Positions 1 through 8,339 of a stretch of DNA of 64,000 nt are shown one piece after another; position 1 is the first letter of the stretch, and the number at the start of each line of letters is the position of its first letter. This DNA comes from Methanoculleus sp. (lineage in GTDB: Archaea; Halobacteriota; Methanomicrobia; Methanomicrobiales; Methanoculleaceae). The notes below the pieces were generated by a model. The model did no database searches. It had not been told where the DNA came from and saw nothing but the letters and a program-made list of their open reading frames with translations. A program made the position numbers and the translations under genes. The stretch covers positions 1 to 64,000 of the forward strand of contig JAHDQM010000013.1 of the NCBI GenBank assembly GCA_018433835.1. Reading direction: 5' to 3'.

Positions 1-119
1 CCTCCGGGTTTTCTCAAGCTCCGGACGTGCCGTCCGTCGCATCTCGCACCCTTCGGCCCGTCGCAACTCGAAAACCCTCCGGGTTTTCTCAAGCTCCGGA
101 CGTGCCGTCCGTCGCATCC
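1..119. repeat. Hairpin-cassette array A
   Basis: The array holds two copies of a composite unit. Each unit has a 19-base perfect hairpin GAAAACCCTCCGGGTTTTC, the linker TCAAGCTCC, a 13-base hairpin GGACGTGCCGTCC and the linker GTCGCA. The first copy is cut by the window edge. Between them is a degenerate unit with a CTTCGG-type loop. The same linkers with different stems recur at 15140-15450, 20196-20280, 41625-41735 and 55545-55760. It lies just upstream of the DUF362 promoter and codes for nothing recognisable. Confidence 0.75.
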
Positions 120-162
120 TCAAATCAGCCTTTTTATCCTGATCCGGGCCGACGGCATACAA

Positions 163-170
163 TTTTATAG
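163..170 (+). promoter_or_regulatory. TATA box of the DUF362 gene
   Basis: The sequence TTTTATAG lies 23 bases upstream of the ATG at 193. This is the spacing expected for an archaeal TATA box feeding a leaderless or nearly leaderless message. It argues against the upstream TTG at 172, which would fall between the box and the transcription start. Confidence 0.5.
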
Positions 171-192
171 GTTGGCGGGCCACTCTGCGCGC

Positions 193-1113
193 ATGGCATC
201 CCCGGCGGCATCTGAAGTCTACATCATCGACGCATCGGATCGCTATCACGCCGTTGAGACGCTCTGGCACGAAATCGGCCTTCCTCCCTTCGACGGGAAG
301 GCCGTTGCGGTCAAGGCGAACTTCAACAGCGACGACCCGTTCCCCGCGACGACCCATCCCGACATGCTGGAAGCGATCCTCGGGCAGGTCCGCGATGCCG
401 GGGCCCGGACGGTCCGGCTCGGGGAGCGGAGCGGGATGGGGGAGACCCGTGCGGTGCTGAAGAACCGGGGCGCCGTCGATGTCGCGGCCCGGTCGGGAGC
501 GGAGGTGACGGCGCTCGACGGCCTTTCCCCTGAGGGGTGGGTGGCGATCCCGCCGGACGGTCTCCACTGGGAGCGCGGGTTTCTGGTCGCCCGGCTCTTC
601 CGGGAGGCCGATGCGGTGATCCAGACCTGCTGCTTAAAGACCCACCGGTTCGGGGGGTACGTCTCCCTCTCCCTGAAGAACCTGGTGGGGGCCGTTGCCG
701 CGAGGGACCCGGAGGACGGCTACAACTACATGGCGGAACTGCACGCCTCAACGCACCAGCGCAGGATGATCGCGGAGATCAGCCGGTTCTGCCCCTGCGA
801 CATTGCCGTTATGGACGCAACGGAGGGGTTCTCGACCGGTGGCCCCGAGCGCGGCGCCCGTATTGCCCCGAACGTCATCCTCGCGAGCACCGACCGGATC
901 GCCCTCGATGCCGCCGGAGTTGCGCTGCTTCGCCTCCACGGCACGACGCCGGAGGTGATGCAGGGCCGGATATTTGCGATGGACCCGATCGCCAGAGCGG
1001 CGGAGCTCGAAATCGGCGTTCGTTCGGCAGAGGATCTGCGGCTCGTCGCGCTCGACTCCGAGAGCAAAGACCTCGTCCTCGATATGCGGCGGATCCTGGA
1101 CGAGACCGCCTGA
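193..1113 (+). CDS. DUF362 domain-containing protein
   Basis: This 306-residue protein matches the DUF362 family, seen in the central block with CCLKTHRFGGYVSLSLKNLV followed by a FCPCD motif and a late ALDAAG segment. DUF362 proteins are soluble and often fused to ferredoxin domains; their biochemical role is not established. No CxxCxxCxxxC ferredoxin cluster is seen here, so this is the stand-alone form. I chose the ATG at 193 over an in-frame TTG at 172 because a TATA box ends at 170. It is convergent with the MntP gene, with only 3 bases between the stops. Confidence 0.8.
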   Translation: MASPAASEVYIIDASDRYHAVETLWHEIGLPPFDGKAVAVKANFNSDDPFPATTHPDMLEAILGQVRDAGARTVRLGERSGMGETRAVLKNRGAVDVAARSGAEVTALDGLSPEGWVAIPPDGLHWERGFLVARLFREADAVIQTCCLKTHRFGGYVSLSLKNLVGAVAARDPEDGYNYMAELHASTHQRRMIAEISRFCPCDIAVMDATEGFSTGGPERGARIAPNVILASTDRIALDAAGVALLRLHGTTPEVMQGRIFAMDPIARAAELEIGVRSAEDLRLVALDSESKDLVLDMRRILDETA

Positions 1114-1116
1114 CGG

Positions 1117-1677
1117 TCAGAAGAAGAGGTGGTCGAGCAGGATCCGCAGACCGATGCCGATCAGGATCACCCCGCCGAGGATCTCGACCCTCCGCCCGAA
1201 CACCCGGCCAAAGGAGCTCCCCACGAGCACGCCGGCGGCGGAGAGGGCGAAGGTCACGATGCCGATCATGACTGCGGGCCAGAGTATGGGGGTATCCAGC
1301 ACGGCGAACGTGACGCCGACGGCGAGCGCGTCGATGCTCGTCGCCACGGCGAGCAGGAACAGCACGGCCATGCTCCCGGTGGCAAACTGCACGTTCTCGC
1401 CGTTCTCCCGCACCGCCTCGACGATCATCTTCCCGCCGATCAGGGCAAGCAGGAGGAAGGCGATCCAGGGGCCCCAGATCCCGATGAACGAGGCGAGAGT
1501 CACCCCGCCGAGCCACCCGAGCACCGGCATCCCTGCCTGGAATCCGCCGAAGAGCGCACCGGCGATGAGAGCCCATCGGCCCCGATCCTCCCGCAGGGTG
1601 GCGCCTCCGCTGATCGAGACGGCAAACGCATCCATCGCGAGGGCGACGGCGATGAGGAAGGTTGTCGCGAGATCCAT
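1117..1677 (-). CDS. mntP: Putative manganese efflux pump MntP
   Basis: This 186-residue, highly hydrophobic protein has about six membrane segments and the two internal repeats of the MntP (DUF204) family. Each repeat carries a conserved membrane Asp: D16 in MDAFAVS and D116 in SIDALAVGV. Bacterial MntP exports Mn(II), and the same role is inferred here. The length is typical of the family. The gene is divergent from the agmatine-pathway fusion, and its promoter must lie in the 97-base gap 1678-1774. No metal-responsive regulator was seen nearby. Confidence 0.85.
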   Translation of the reverse strand: MDLATTFLIAVALAMDAFAVSISGGATLREDRGRWALIAGALFGGFQAGMPVLGWLGGVTLASFIGIWGPWIAFLLLALIGGKMIVEAVRENGENVQFATGSMAVLFLLAVATSIDALAVGVTFAVLDTPILWPAVMIGIVTFALSAAGVLVGSSFGRVFGRRVEILGGVILIGIGLRILLDHLFF

Positions 1678-1730
1678 TGCTTCCGTAAAGTTCCGACGCG
1701 ATGCCAGATAACGCTATGGCCCGGCGGTTG

Positions 1731-1738
1731 CTATAAAA
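1731..1738 (+). promoter_or_regulatory. TATA box of the AguB-AguA fusion gene
   Basis: CTATAAAA lies about 37 bases upstream of the ATG at 1775. A GGAG ribosome-binding site at 1761-1764 sits between them. This is a canonical archaeal promoter arrangement with a short leader. Confidence 0.55.
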
Positions 1739-1774
1739 CGCTGGAGCGTCCTACCGGTACGGAGAGATGATACG

Positions 1775-3709
1775 ATGAGCACGCAAACGATCGGCCTCAT
1801 CCAGACGGCGGTGAGCGAGGATGCCGACCGCAACCTGGCCCGCACCCTCGATATGGCGAGAGCGGCGATCGCTAAGGGTGTGCGGATCCTCTGCCTGCAG
1901 GAACTCTACCGGGTCCCCTACTTCCCGCAGTACGAGGATACGGACGCTTCAGCCTACGCCGAGACGATCCCGGGCCCCTCGACCGAAGCGTTCTCGGCGC
2001 TTGCCCGGGAGCACGGCGTGGTGATCGTCGTCCCCATCTACGAGCGGACCGCGGCCGGCGAGCACTACAACACCGCGGTCGTGATCGATGCCGACGGGCG
2101 GCTGCTCCCCGCCTACCGGAAGGTACACGTCCCCCACGACCCGCTCTTCTACGAGAAGAACTACTTCCGGCCCGGGGACCGCTACCGGGTCTACGATACC
2201 CGGTACGGCCGGATTGCCGTGCTCATCTGTTACGACCAGTGGTTCCCGGAGGCTGCGAGGACGGTTGCGCTGCAGGGTGCAGAGATCGTCTTCTACCCGA
2301 CCGCCATCGGCATGATTGCGGGGGAGGAGCCTCCCGAGGGCGACTGGCGCGAGGCGTGGGAGACGGTGCAGCGGGGCCACGCGATAGCAAACAGCGTCCA
2401 CGTCGCCGCCGTCAACCGGGTGGGCGATGAGGGGGACATACGGTTCTTCGGGAGTTCTTTCGTCGCCGACGCCTTCGGGAACGTCCTTGCCCGGGCGAGT
2501 GGGACCGCCGAAGAGGTTCTCGTCGTGGAGGTCGACCTCGCGGGAAACGAGGCCGTCCGCGAGGGCTGGGGCTTCTTTGGGAACCGGCGGCCGGAGACCT
2601 ACGGGGCGCTCACCCGGAGGTTCCTGCCGGGCCGAACCCCTGCGGGGTCCGGCTACCGCATGCCGGCGGAGTGGGAGCCGCACGACGCCGTCTGGCTCTC
2701 CTGGCCTCACGACCGCGAGACGTTCCCCGACCTTGCCGCGGTCGAGCGGACCTACGTCGAGATCATCGCGGCGCTCCGCGGGTCCGAGACCGTCGACCTG
2801 CTCGTCACCGGTGAAGCGATGCGCACCCGCATCGAGGCGGTGCTGGGGGAGGAAGACGTCGATACGGGAGGCGTCAGGTTCCACTCCGTCGATTATGCCG
2901 ACGTCTGGTTCAGGGACTATGGGCCGACGTTCCTCGCTAACCGAAAGGCGGGGAGCCTCGCGATGGTGAACTGGACGTTCAACGCCTGGGGAGAGAAGTA
3001 CACTGAACTCATGGGGGATACCCGGGTCCCGCCTATCATGAACCGCGAGATGGAACTCCCTCTCTTCACCCCCGGGATTGTTCTCGAGGGCGGCTCAATC
3101 GAGGTGAACGGGTGCGGCACGGTGATCACGACGGAGGCGTGCCTCTTAAACCCGAACCGGAACCCGCACCTCTCCCGGGAGGAGATCGAGGCCTATCTCG
3201 AGGCCTACCTCGGCGCCGGCCACGTCATCTGGCTAAAGCAGGGCATCGCCGGCGACGACACAGACGGCCACGTCGACGATATCGCCCGGTTCGTGGATCC
3301 GACGACGGTGCTGTGCGCTCTCGAGGAGAATGAGGACGACGAGAACTACGCTGTCCTGCAGGAGAACTACGAGACCCTCGCGGCATCGACCGACCAGGAC
3401 GGCAACCCCTTAACGGTCATCGGGCTCCCTATGCCGGGGAGGGTCGGCGGCGCGGAAAGGCTGCCGGCAAGTTACGCGAACTTCTACATCGGCAATTCCG
3501 TCGTGCTGGTGCCGGTCTTCGGGCACCCGAACGACGAGATTGCCGTAGCACGGATCCGGCAGGTCTTCCCCGACCGGGAGATCGTCGGCATCGACTGCAC
3601 GGCGATGGTCGAGGGTTTCGGGGCAATCCACTGTATCACCCAGCAGCAACCGTCCCCCGGCCCGGGCGTCACCTGCCCGGGGGAAGAAAGCGCATCACGA
3701 GAGGTATGA
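1775..3709 (+). CDS. aguB-aguA: Fused N-carbamoylputrescine amidase-agmatine deiminase
   Basis: This 644-residue protein joins two consecutive enzymes of agmatine breakdown. Residues 1-285 are a carbon-nitrogen hydrolase (nitrilase superfamily) of the AguB type, with the Glu-Lys-Cys triad visible as E43 (CLQEL), K116 (YRKVH) and C152 (ICYDQW). Residues 292-625 are an agmatine deiminase (AguA, PPAD superfamily) with WFRDYGP, EGGS, GHVD and the catalytic Cys at C619 (GAIHC). AguA turns agmatine into N-carbamoylputrescine and AguB hydrolyses that to putrescine, so the chain could perform both steps. The domain order, second enzyme first, is notable. Both active sites look intact, and the reading frame is continuous. 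A short Pro/Gly-rich tail follows C619 and overlaps the convergent channel gene by 41 bases. Confidence 0.88.
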   Translation: MSTQTIGLIQTAVSEDADRNLARTLDMARAAIAKGVRILCLQELYRVPYFPQYEDTDASAYAETIPGPSTEAFSALAREHGVVIVVPIYERTAAGEHYNTAVVIDADGRLLPAYRKVHVPHDPLFYEKNYFRPGDRYRVYDTRYGRIAVLICYDQWFPEAARTVALQGAEIVFYPTAIGMIAGEEPPEGDWREAWETVQRGHAIANSVHVAAVNRVGDEGDIRFFGSSFVADAFGNVLARASGTAEEVLVVEVDLAGNEAVREGWGFFGNRRPETYGALTRRFLPGRTPAGSGYRMPAEWEPHDAVWLSWPHDRETFPDLAAVERTYVEIIAALRGSETVDLLVTGEAMRTRIEAVLGEEDVDTGGVRFHSVDYADVWFRDYGPTFLANRKAGSLAMVNWTFNAWGEKYTELMGDTRVPPIMNREMELPLFTPGIVLEGGSIEVNGCGTVITTEACLLNPNRNPHLSREEIEAYLEAYLGAGHVIWLKQGIAGDDTDGHVDDIARFVDPTTVLCALEENEDDENYAVLQENYETLAASTDQDGNPLTVIGLPMPGRVGGAERLPASYANFYIGNSVVLVPVFGHPNDEIAVARIRQVFPDREIVGIDCTAMVEGFGAIHCITQQQPSPGPGVTCPGEESASREV

Positions 3710-4295
3710 GCGCGTAGGTTGCCGTGCTCCAGGTCCACCCGGCGAGGGCGAGCAGGATCGCGATGAGGGAGACGGCCGGAACCACCATCACCCGCAGTTT
3801 CCCGCGCCCTAAGTCGGTGTCCGGGTGGATGAGCCGGTGCTCGTGCACGGCATACCGCCACTGCACGGCAAAGAGCAGGCCGAGGAGCAGGAGGTTCGTC
3901 TCGAAGGCAATCGCCGCGAAGATCTCGCCCGGGTAATCGCCGACGAGGGAGACGGAGAACGGCACCAGCGTGACGAACATGAGTGCCGTGATGTTGATCC
4001 AGAGGTACGTGCGGTCGATATGCCGGAGCCGGTTCACCTGAGCGTGATGGGCTACCCAGAAGGAAGCAAGGATGAAGAACGCGAGGAAATAATGGAATAG
4101 GTCGGGAACGAGATTGGCAAGCATCGTCACGATGGCGGTGTCGGAGGGGTCGCGGAGGCCTGCCGGGACGTCGAGGCTGAGTACCAGGAGCGTCATGGCG
4201 AAGGCGAATATGCCGTCGGTGAGCGCTTCGATTCTATTCTTCGGGAACCCGGACGGTGTCCCGGCTTCGCGGCCGGCGTCGTCTCTCTGCTCCAT
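3669..4295 (-). CDS. TMEM175-family (DUF1211) membrane protein, putative potassium channel
   Basis: The protein has 208 residues and starts at MEQRDD. Residues 21-39 (RIEALTDGIFAFAMTLLVL) match the TMEM175/DUF1211 signature, which forms the pore-lining helix in prokaryotic TMEM175 potassium channels. Five or six hydrophobic segments follow. Single-repeat prokaryotic members assemble as tetramers; that is family knowledge. I chose 4295 over the longest frame (GTG at 4370) because the extra 25 residues are basic, are not family-like, and run into the SagB remnant. The last 41 bases overlap the AguB-AguA gene on the opposite strand. Confidence 0.75.
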   Translation of the reverse strand: MEQRDDAGREAGTPSGFPKNRIEALTDGIFAFAMTLLVLSLDVPAGLRDPSDTAIVTMLANLVPDLFHYFLAFFILASFWVAHHAQVNRLRHIDRTYLWINITALMFVTLVPFSVSLVGDYPGEIFAAIAFETNLLLLGLLFAVQWRYAVHEHRLIHPDTDLGRGKLRVMVVPAVSLIAILLALAGWTWSTATYALIPLVMRFLPPGR

Positions 4296-4374
4296 TGATA
4301 ACGATCCCTGTTTGGAGCGCCGGCCTGATAAGGAGCGAGCATTTGCATCCGCGAGGCGGGACGGGGTCACCAGC

Positions 4375-4583
4375 CGTTGTGGTGGACCCTATCTCCGTGG
4401 TAGTGGTAGACCCCCGGCTCGAGGCCCGTGACGCTGCCCGCGACGAGGTAGACCTCCAGGGGGTAGAGGTCCCCGGCGGAGACGTCGCCCTTAAGACGGG
4501 GTTGTGGGGGGTGGCGGCGTGCTGTTGCCGTCCGGTGTCAGGGGGGTGCCGGCACAGCCTGCGGCGAGCACCGCTGCTGGCAT
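4375..4583 (-). pseudogene. Remnant of a SagB-type nitroreductase lipoprotein gene
   Basis: Two coding scraps survive on the minus strand. The first, from about 4583, reads MPAAVLAAGCAGTPLTPDG and a Thr/Pro-rich stretch. This is a lipobox (LAAGC) and linker like those of exported methanogen lipoproteins, and it runs into a stop near 4490. The second, in another frame (about 4375-4490), reads SAGDLYPLEVYLVAG then GLEPGVYHYHGD. That is the core signature of SagB/ThcOx-type flavin dehydrogenases. The catalytic-domain start and all sequence after HYHGD are missing. I infer an internal deletion plus frameshift and 3' loss. The match is from motif recognition only. Confidence 0.55.
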
Positions 4584-4677
4584 TGCCGCGATGACGAGGC
4601 AGTATGGTGACTCATCCGGTCTCCATGACACCGGGCTTCTTCCCCGGGTTCATGAAGGTATCGGAGTGCCCCTGCTT

Positions 4678-6159
4678 CTACTGCTTCTTCTTCCCCCGAC
4701 GGTTCCCGACGGACGAGAAGGGGAACTTCACGAAGTCCCGGAGGCCCCCCACCGGGGAGAAGTTCCGCATATCGCGCCGGACCCCTGCGATGAGCTCGTC
4801 AACAACATCCTGCTCCTTCGCCTCCCCCTCTTCCTGCACCGCCGTCAGGCGGTGCAGGGAGTAGAGCCCGAGGATGAAGGCGAAGAGGAAGAAGAACTCC
4901 CACTGCTGGACGTCGAGGGTGACGAAGACGAGTTCCTGCACCGGGTCTTTCCAGATCAGGGTCCATATGAGTTCCCGCTCGGCGAAGAAGTCCACGAAGA
5001 GCCCGCCGAGGATCGGGGCGACGCCGGCGGCGACCGAGTTTGCGAAGGTGCTCGCTGCAAGGTAACTGGTCGCCTGGCCCTGCGGTGCCATCTTCAGGCT
5101 GATGTTTCCCGAAGCGAGCGAGACCCCCGCAAGCGAGATCCCCATCAGGATGTGGATGAGGACGAGCAGCGGGTAGGTCAGGATGTAGACGTCGGGGAGG
5201 GTGACGAACATCCACGCGAAGATCGCGAGCATAAAAAGCGGACCGCTCACGGCGAGGACCGACTTGTTGGAGTACCGGTCGGAGACCCGGCCCCACGACC
5301 GGTAGAAGACGATGTTCATGACCTGGCTGAGGACGCTGAGAGCGACGACGACCGAGATATCGAGGCCGATCCTCTGCAGCATGTAGACCGTAAAGAACGG
5401 CGCCGCGAGGTTGACGGCGAAGTTCCACGAGCCGAGGAAGACGATGAGGTTCTTGAAGTTGATGTCTGCAAAAGGCTTCCTGATGGCGGCGAGCAGGCCG
5501 TCTTCCTCTTCGCCGACGGCCATCCGGGGTTCGGGCGTGCGGGCGAGGAGGGTGATCCCGAAGAGGCCGGCGATGAGCCCGAGGAGGAAGAGGATGGAGT
5601 AGCCGTAGGCTGCAAGGTCCGGGACGGCGACGTCCCACGAGTCGATGAAGAAACCGGCGGCGAGGCTGATGACGAGCGCAAGCCCGGTGGAGAGGGTCAG
5701 CCGGCGGGAGAAGAAGTCCCCGAGCCGGTCCTGCGGTATCAGGTCCCGCATCCAGGAGTTCCAGCCGCAGTGGGAGATCGCCGAGAAAGACGCGTAGAGG
5801 GCAATTGACACGATAAGCACGAATATCCCCTGCTCCGGCGAGAGGAAGAACGGTATCAGGATGATGGGTATCCAGCAGAGGCGCGCGGCGAGCGACGCCG
5901 CCACGACCACGACCCTCCTTTTCCGGACGCGGTCGACGATGTAGATAGAAGGTATCTGCAGGAGTTCTGCGAGCGGCGGGATGGCGGCAAGCAGGCCGAT
6001 GACGGTATTGGATGCCCCGAGCTGCAGGGCGAAGGCTACGAGGAAGATGCCGCCGGTCAGCGTCACCATCGCCTGGGTGGTAAGGCCGTCCCTGATGACG
6101 AGTTTTAAGCCGTGACGGACTTCTTCTTCCGTCAGGCTCTCTTTTGTCTCGAAGGCCAT
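4678..6159 (-). CDS. MFS transporter
   Basis: This 493-residue protein has about 12 hydrophobic segments in two halves and belongs to the major facilitator superfamily. The loop after the second helix reads DRVRKRRVVV, a variant of the MFS basic loop, and a similar RVSDRYSNKSV loop opens the second half. The N-terminus is an amphipathic cytosolic helix (about residues 1-22) and the C-terminus is basic (RRGKKKQ). The substrate cannot be told from sequence. It stands alone: the upstream 570 bases hold only an AT-rich promoter region and a dehydrogenase fragment. The long opposite-strand frames through it are shadows. Confidence 0.8.
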   Translation of the reverse strand: MAFETKESLTEEEVRHGLKLVIRDGLTTQAMVTLTGGIFLVAFALQLGASNTVIGLLAAIPPLAELLQIPSIYIVDRVRKRRVVVVAASLAARLCWIPIILIPFFLSPEQGIFVLIVSIALYASFSAISHCGWNSWMRDLIPQDRLGDFFSRRLTLSTGLALVISLAAGFFIDSWDVAVPDLAAYGYSILFLLGLIAGLFGITLLARTPEPRMAVGEEEDGLLAAIRKPFADINFKNLIVFLGSWNFAVNLAAPFFTVYMLQRIGLDISVVVALSVLSQVMNIVFYRSWGRVSDRYSNKSVLAVSGPLFMLAIFAWMFVTLPDVYILTYPLLVLIHILMGISLAGVSLASGNISLKMAPQGQATSYLAASTFANSVAAGVAPILGGLFVDFFAERELIWTLIWKDPVQELVFVTLDVQQWEFFFLFAFILGLYSLHRLTAVQEEGEAKEQDVVDELIAGVRRDMRNFSPVGGLRDFVKFPFSSVGNRRGKKKQ

Positions 6160-6284
6160 GCCGTACCTGCGTTCCCTCTCCTGATGCTCACGGAACCGTT
6201 CACCTCGAAGGATCGCCCGGCGGCAGGTGGGACCCCTGCCGGGACTGCCGCAGCAGACCCTGTGCCTGGCGTTTTTTCGAGCCT

Positions 6285-6312
6285 TAACATATAAAAATAT
6301 AATTATATTAAT
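6285..6312 (-). promoter_or_regulatory. AT-rich promoter region upstream of the MFS gene
   Basis: A run of about 28 bases is almost entirely A and T (ATATAAAAATATAATTATAT) in a GC-rich setting. It offers several TATA-like matches. It lies about 130 bases upstream of the MFS start, so a long leader, or a second promoter closer in, would be needed. Confidence 0.35.
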
Positions 6313-6393
6313 CTGCTTGAATGAATCCCGTGATCCGCCGGGCTTTTCAGACGGGCTCCCGGGAGCGATCCCGGCCGTTCTCCGGGAGGCTCC

Positions 6394-6510
6394 CTATGGG
6401 GAATGATCGTTTATGGCAACGTTTGCGCCTTCGTCCGCGAACCTGATCGCCGTCGCCCGGCCGATGCCGGTCGAGCCGCCGGTAACGAGGACGTTCTTCC
6501 CTTCCAGCCG
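6394..6510 (-). pseudogene. N-terminal fragment of a short-chain dehydrogenase (SDR)
   Basis: Read on the minus strand, about 37 codons give [20 protein letters not shown] followed by [17 protein letters not shown] and a stop at 6394. TGGSTGIG is the Rossmann glycine motif (TGxxxGIG) of classical SDR enzymes. Families of this kind run to about 250 residues, so only the first seventh is left and the catalytic YxxxK region is absent. No in-frame start codon is seen before RLEGK, since a TGA lies five codons upstream. I read it as a relic, not a small protein. Confidence 0.6.
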
Positions 6511-6736
6511 TCTCCTCTCCTCTCACCATCTGGGTGGTCCGGGCACCCCGCCCGTCCCGGCCCCCTGTGGTCAGGGTGGCTTATGAAGGTCCCGGCCGGG
6601 AGCGCGGAACCCCGGCCCGGTGTGTTCCGGTGAGGCGACTCAAAAACGGTAAATAACGCAAGCCTGATATTATTACAACTGGATTATTCTGCTCGTGCAT
6701 CGAAGCCGGGACCGGTGACGCGGCAAGGGCGGTGGG

Positions 6737-7171
6737 ATGCGTGAGATGACCGGGACAGATGACGGAGAGATACGGCTTCTTGTCGTCGAGGACGACGGCA
6801 TCATCGCGTTCGACATAGTGACCCGGCTCGAGGAGCTTGGCTATGGGGATGTTTCGGTGGCGGCGACGGGAGCGGATGCGATCCGCCAGGCGGAGCAGGT
6901 GCGGCCGCACCTGATCTTCATGGACATCACGCTCAAGGGCGACATGGACGGCATCGAGGCGGCGGAGATCATACGTGACCGCTTCGGTATCCCCATCGTC
7001 TATGTCACCGCCCACTCGGACCCGTCGGTGAGGGGCCGGGCAATGGCAACGTCTCCTGCGGGGTATGTTCTGAAACCATATACCACTGCAGATCTGGTCT
7101 GTGCGATCAGGTGTGCCCTTCGGTCTCTGCCGTCCCCGGGGGAGATACGAGCAGATTCTCTCCGAAGGTGA
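6737..7171 (+). CDS. Single-domain response regulator
   Basis: This 144-residue CheY-like receiver domain has the acidic pair E18-D19 (VVEDD), the phospho-acceptor D63 (LIFMDITLKG), the Thr of YVTAHSD and the Lys of LKPY. There is no output domain. It is convergent with the HTH-PAS histidine kinase and the two coding regions overlap by 65 bases, an unusual arrangement for a probable partner pair. The extra C-terminal 20 residues come from this overlap. The start at 6737 follows GGCGGTGG; the ATG at 6749 is an alternative. Confidence 0.85.
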   Translation: MREMTGTDDGEIRLLVVEDDGIIAFDIVTRLEELGYGDVSVAATGADAIRQAEQVRPHLIFMDITLKGDMDGIEAAEIIRDRFGIPIVYVTAHSDPSVRGRAMATSPAGYVLKPYTTADLVCAIRCALRSLPSPGEIRADSLRR

Positions 7172-8339
7172 CCGTCACCGTCGTGCCGCTGCTATCCCAT
7201 CCTATTGCAATCCGCCCCTCAAGGTACTGCTCGACGAGAAGCCGGACGGTGGGGAGGCCTGGAGTGGTGCCCGCGGCGATCTCCATCCCTTCCGGGATGC
7301 CGACCCCGTTGTCCTGGACAGTGAAGGTGTATGTGCCCGCCCGGTCGCGGTCGATCGCCACCTCCATCGACCCGGTCATCCCATCCGGGAAAGCGTGCTG
7401 GATGACGTTGACGATCAGTTCGACGAGGATGAACCCGGTGAACTGGGCGAGCTCGAGAGGCATCTCGATGCCAGGGGCGCGCACCCTCCACGAGATCTTC
7501 TCCAGGGGCACGCCGTAGGTGCCGGTGAGGGTGCCGGCAAGACGGGTCAGGTACTCCTCCATCCTGACACGGTCGGAATTTTGCGACAGGTAGAGATCCT
7601 CGTGGGCGAGGGCGAGCGAGAGGATTTGCTGTTCCGTCGCCCGGATCGCTTTTCTGGCGGCAGGGTCGGTGAGCCGGGCCGTCTGCAGGTGCAGGATGCT
7701 TGAGACCACCTGGAGGGTGTTGCGCATCTGGTAGTGAATGGCATGGATCAGGGCTTCCTTCTCTTCCAGGGCCTTCTCGAGGTCCCGCGCCGCTTCGACC
7801 TCGCGGGTGACGTCTTCAAAGATGATGGTTACGCCCGGTGACCCGTCCTCGAAGACCACAGGGACGAACTTTGCACGAAACTGCACCGTGCGCCCGCCGA
7901 TCTCCCAGGGCACCTCGGACCTGCCCTCCTGCCCCCGGAGCGCGGTCCGGGTCATCTCTATGACCTCCGGGGGGAGGGGGCGATCCGGGAAGAACGCCTC
8001 AAACGAGCGGCCGGTGATATCGGCCTTGCCGGGACAGAGCGCGGCCCGAAACGCGTCGTTGGCGAGCACGACACGCAGGTTCCGGTCGAGAACGACGATC
8101 AGGTCCGAGGTCAGCCCGAGGAGCGCGGAGACCGGTACCCTATGCGCAAGGGTATAGAGTTTCGCCGCCGCAACCCTGCGCACCTCAACCTGGCCTGCAG
8201 CGTGGAGCATGCTCAGGTATTTCGTCGTCACGTTCCTCCCGATCTTGAGTTCCCGGGAGATCTCAAGAATACTGAGACCACGGGGCTCCTGGCGGAGAAG
8301 CACCTTGATCTCCTCAAGCTCTGGTATCTCGTCAGGCAT
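7107..8339 (-). CDS. HTH-PAS sensor histidine kinase (HisKA_2 type)
   Basis: The protein has 410 residues. Residues 8-60 form a winged-helix-like HTH (ILEISRELKIGRNVTTKYLSML). Residues 70-185 form a PAS domain. Residues 195-280 form a HisKA_2-type dimerisation domain with H202 in AIHYQMRNTLQV. Residues 295-400 form a HATPase_c domain with an N-box (ELIVNVIQHAF) and DNGVGIP. No membrane segment is seen. A DNA-binding domain on a kinase suggests direct control of transcription by the sensed signal. Relative to the usual EIHHRVKNN, the H-box is altered after the His. The nearest receiver is the convergent, overlapping gene at 6737-7171. Confidence 0.85.
   Translation of the reverse strand: MPDEIPELEEIKVLLRQEPRGLSILEISRELKIGRNVTTKYLSMLHAAGQVEVRRVAAAKLYTLAHRVPVSALLGLTSDLIVVLDRNLRVVLANDAFRAALCPGKADITGRSFEAFFPDRPLPPEVIEMTRTALRGQEGRSEVPWEIGGRTVQFRAKFVPVVFEDGSPGVTIIFEDVTREVEAARDLEKALEEKEALIHAIHYQMRNTLQVVSSILHLQTARLTDPAARKAIRATEQQILSLALAHEDLYLSQNSDRVRMEEYLTRLAGTLTGTYGVPLEKISWRVRAPGIEMPLELAQFTGFILVELIVNVIQHAFPDGMTGSMEVAIDRDRAGTYTFTVQDNGVGIPEGMEIAAGTTPGLPTVRLLVEQYLEGRIAIGWDSSGTTVTVTFGENLLVSPPGTAETEGHT

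Noticed and set aside
3669..3709. A frameshift at the 3' overlap of the AguB-AguA and channel genes
   Set aside because: Both proteins keep normal family ends up to the overlap; a short convergent overlap explains it.
4504..5808. A 434-codon plus-strand frame rich in Glu, Asp and Arg
   Set aside because: It is antisense to the MFS gene, has low-complexity charged composition typical of GC-rich shadow frames, and matches no domain.
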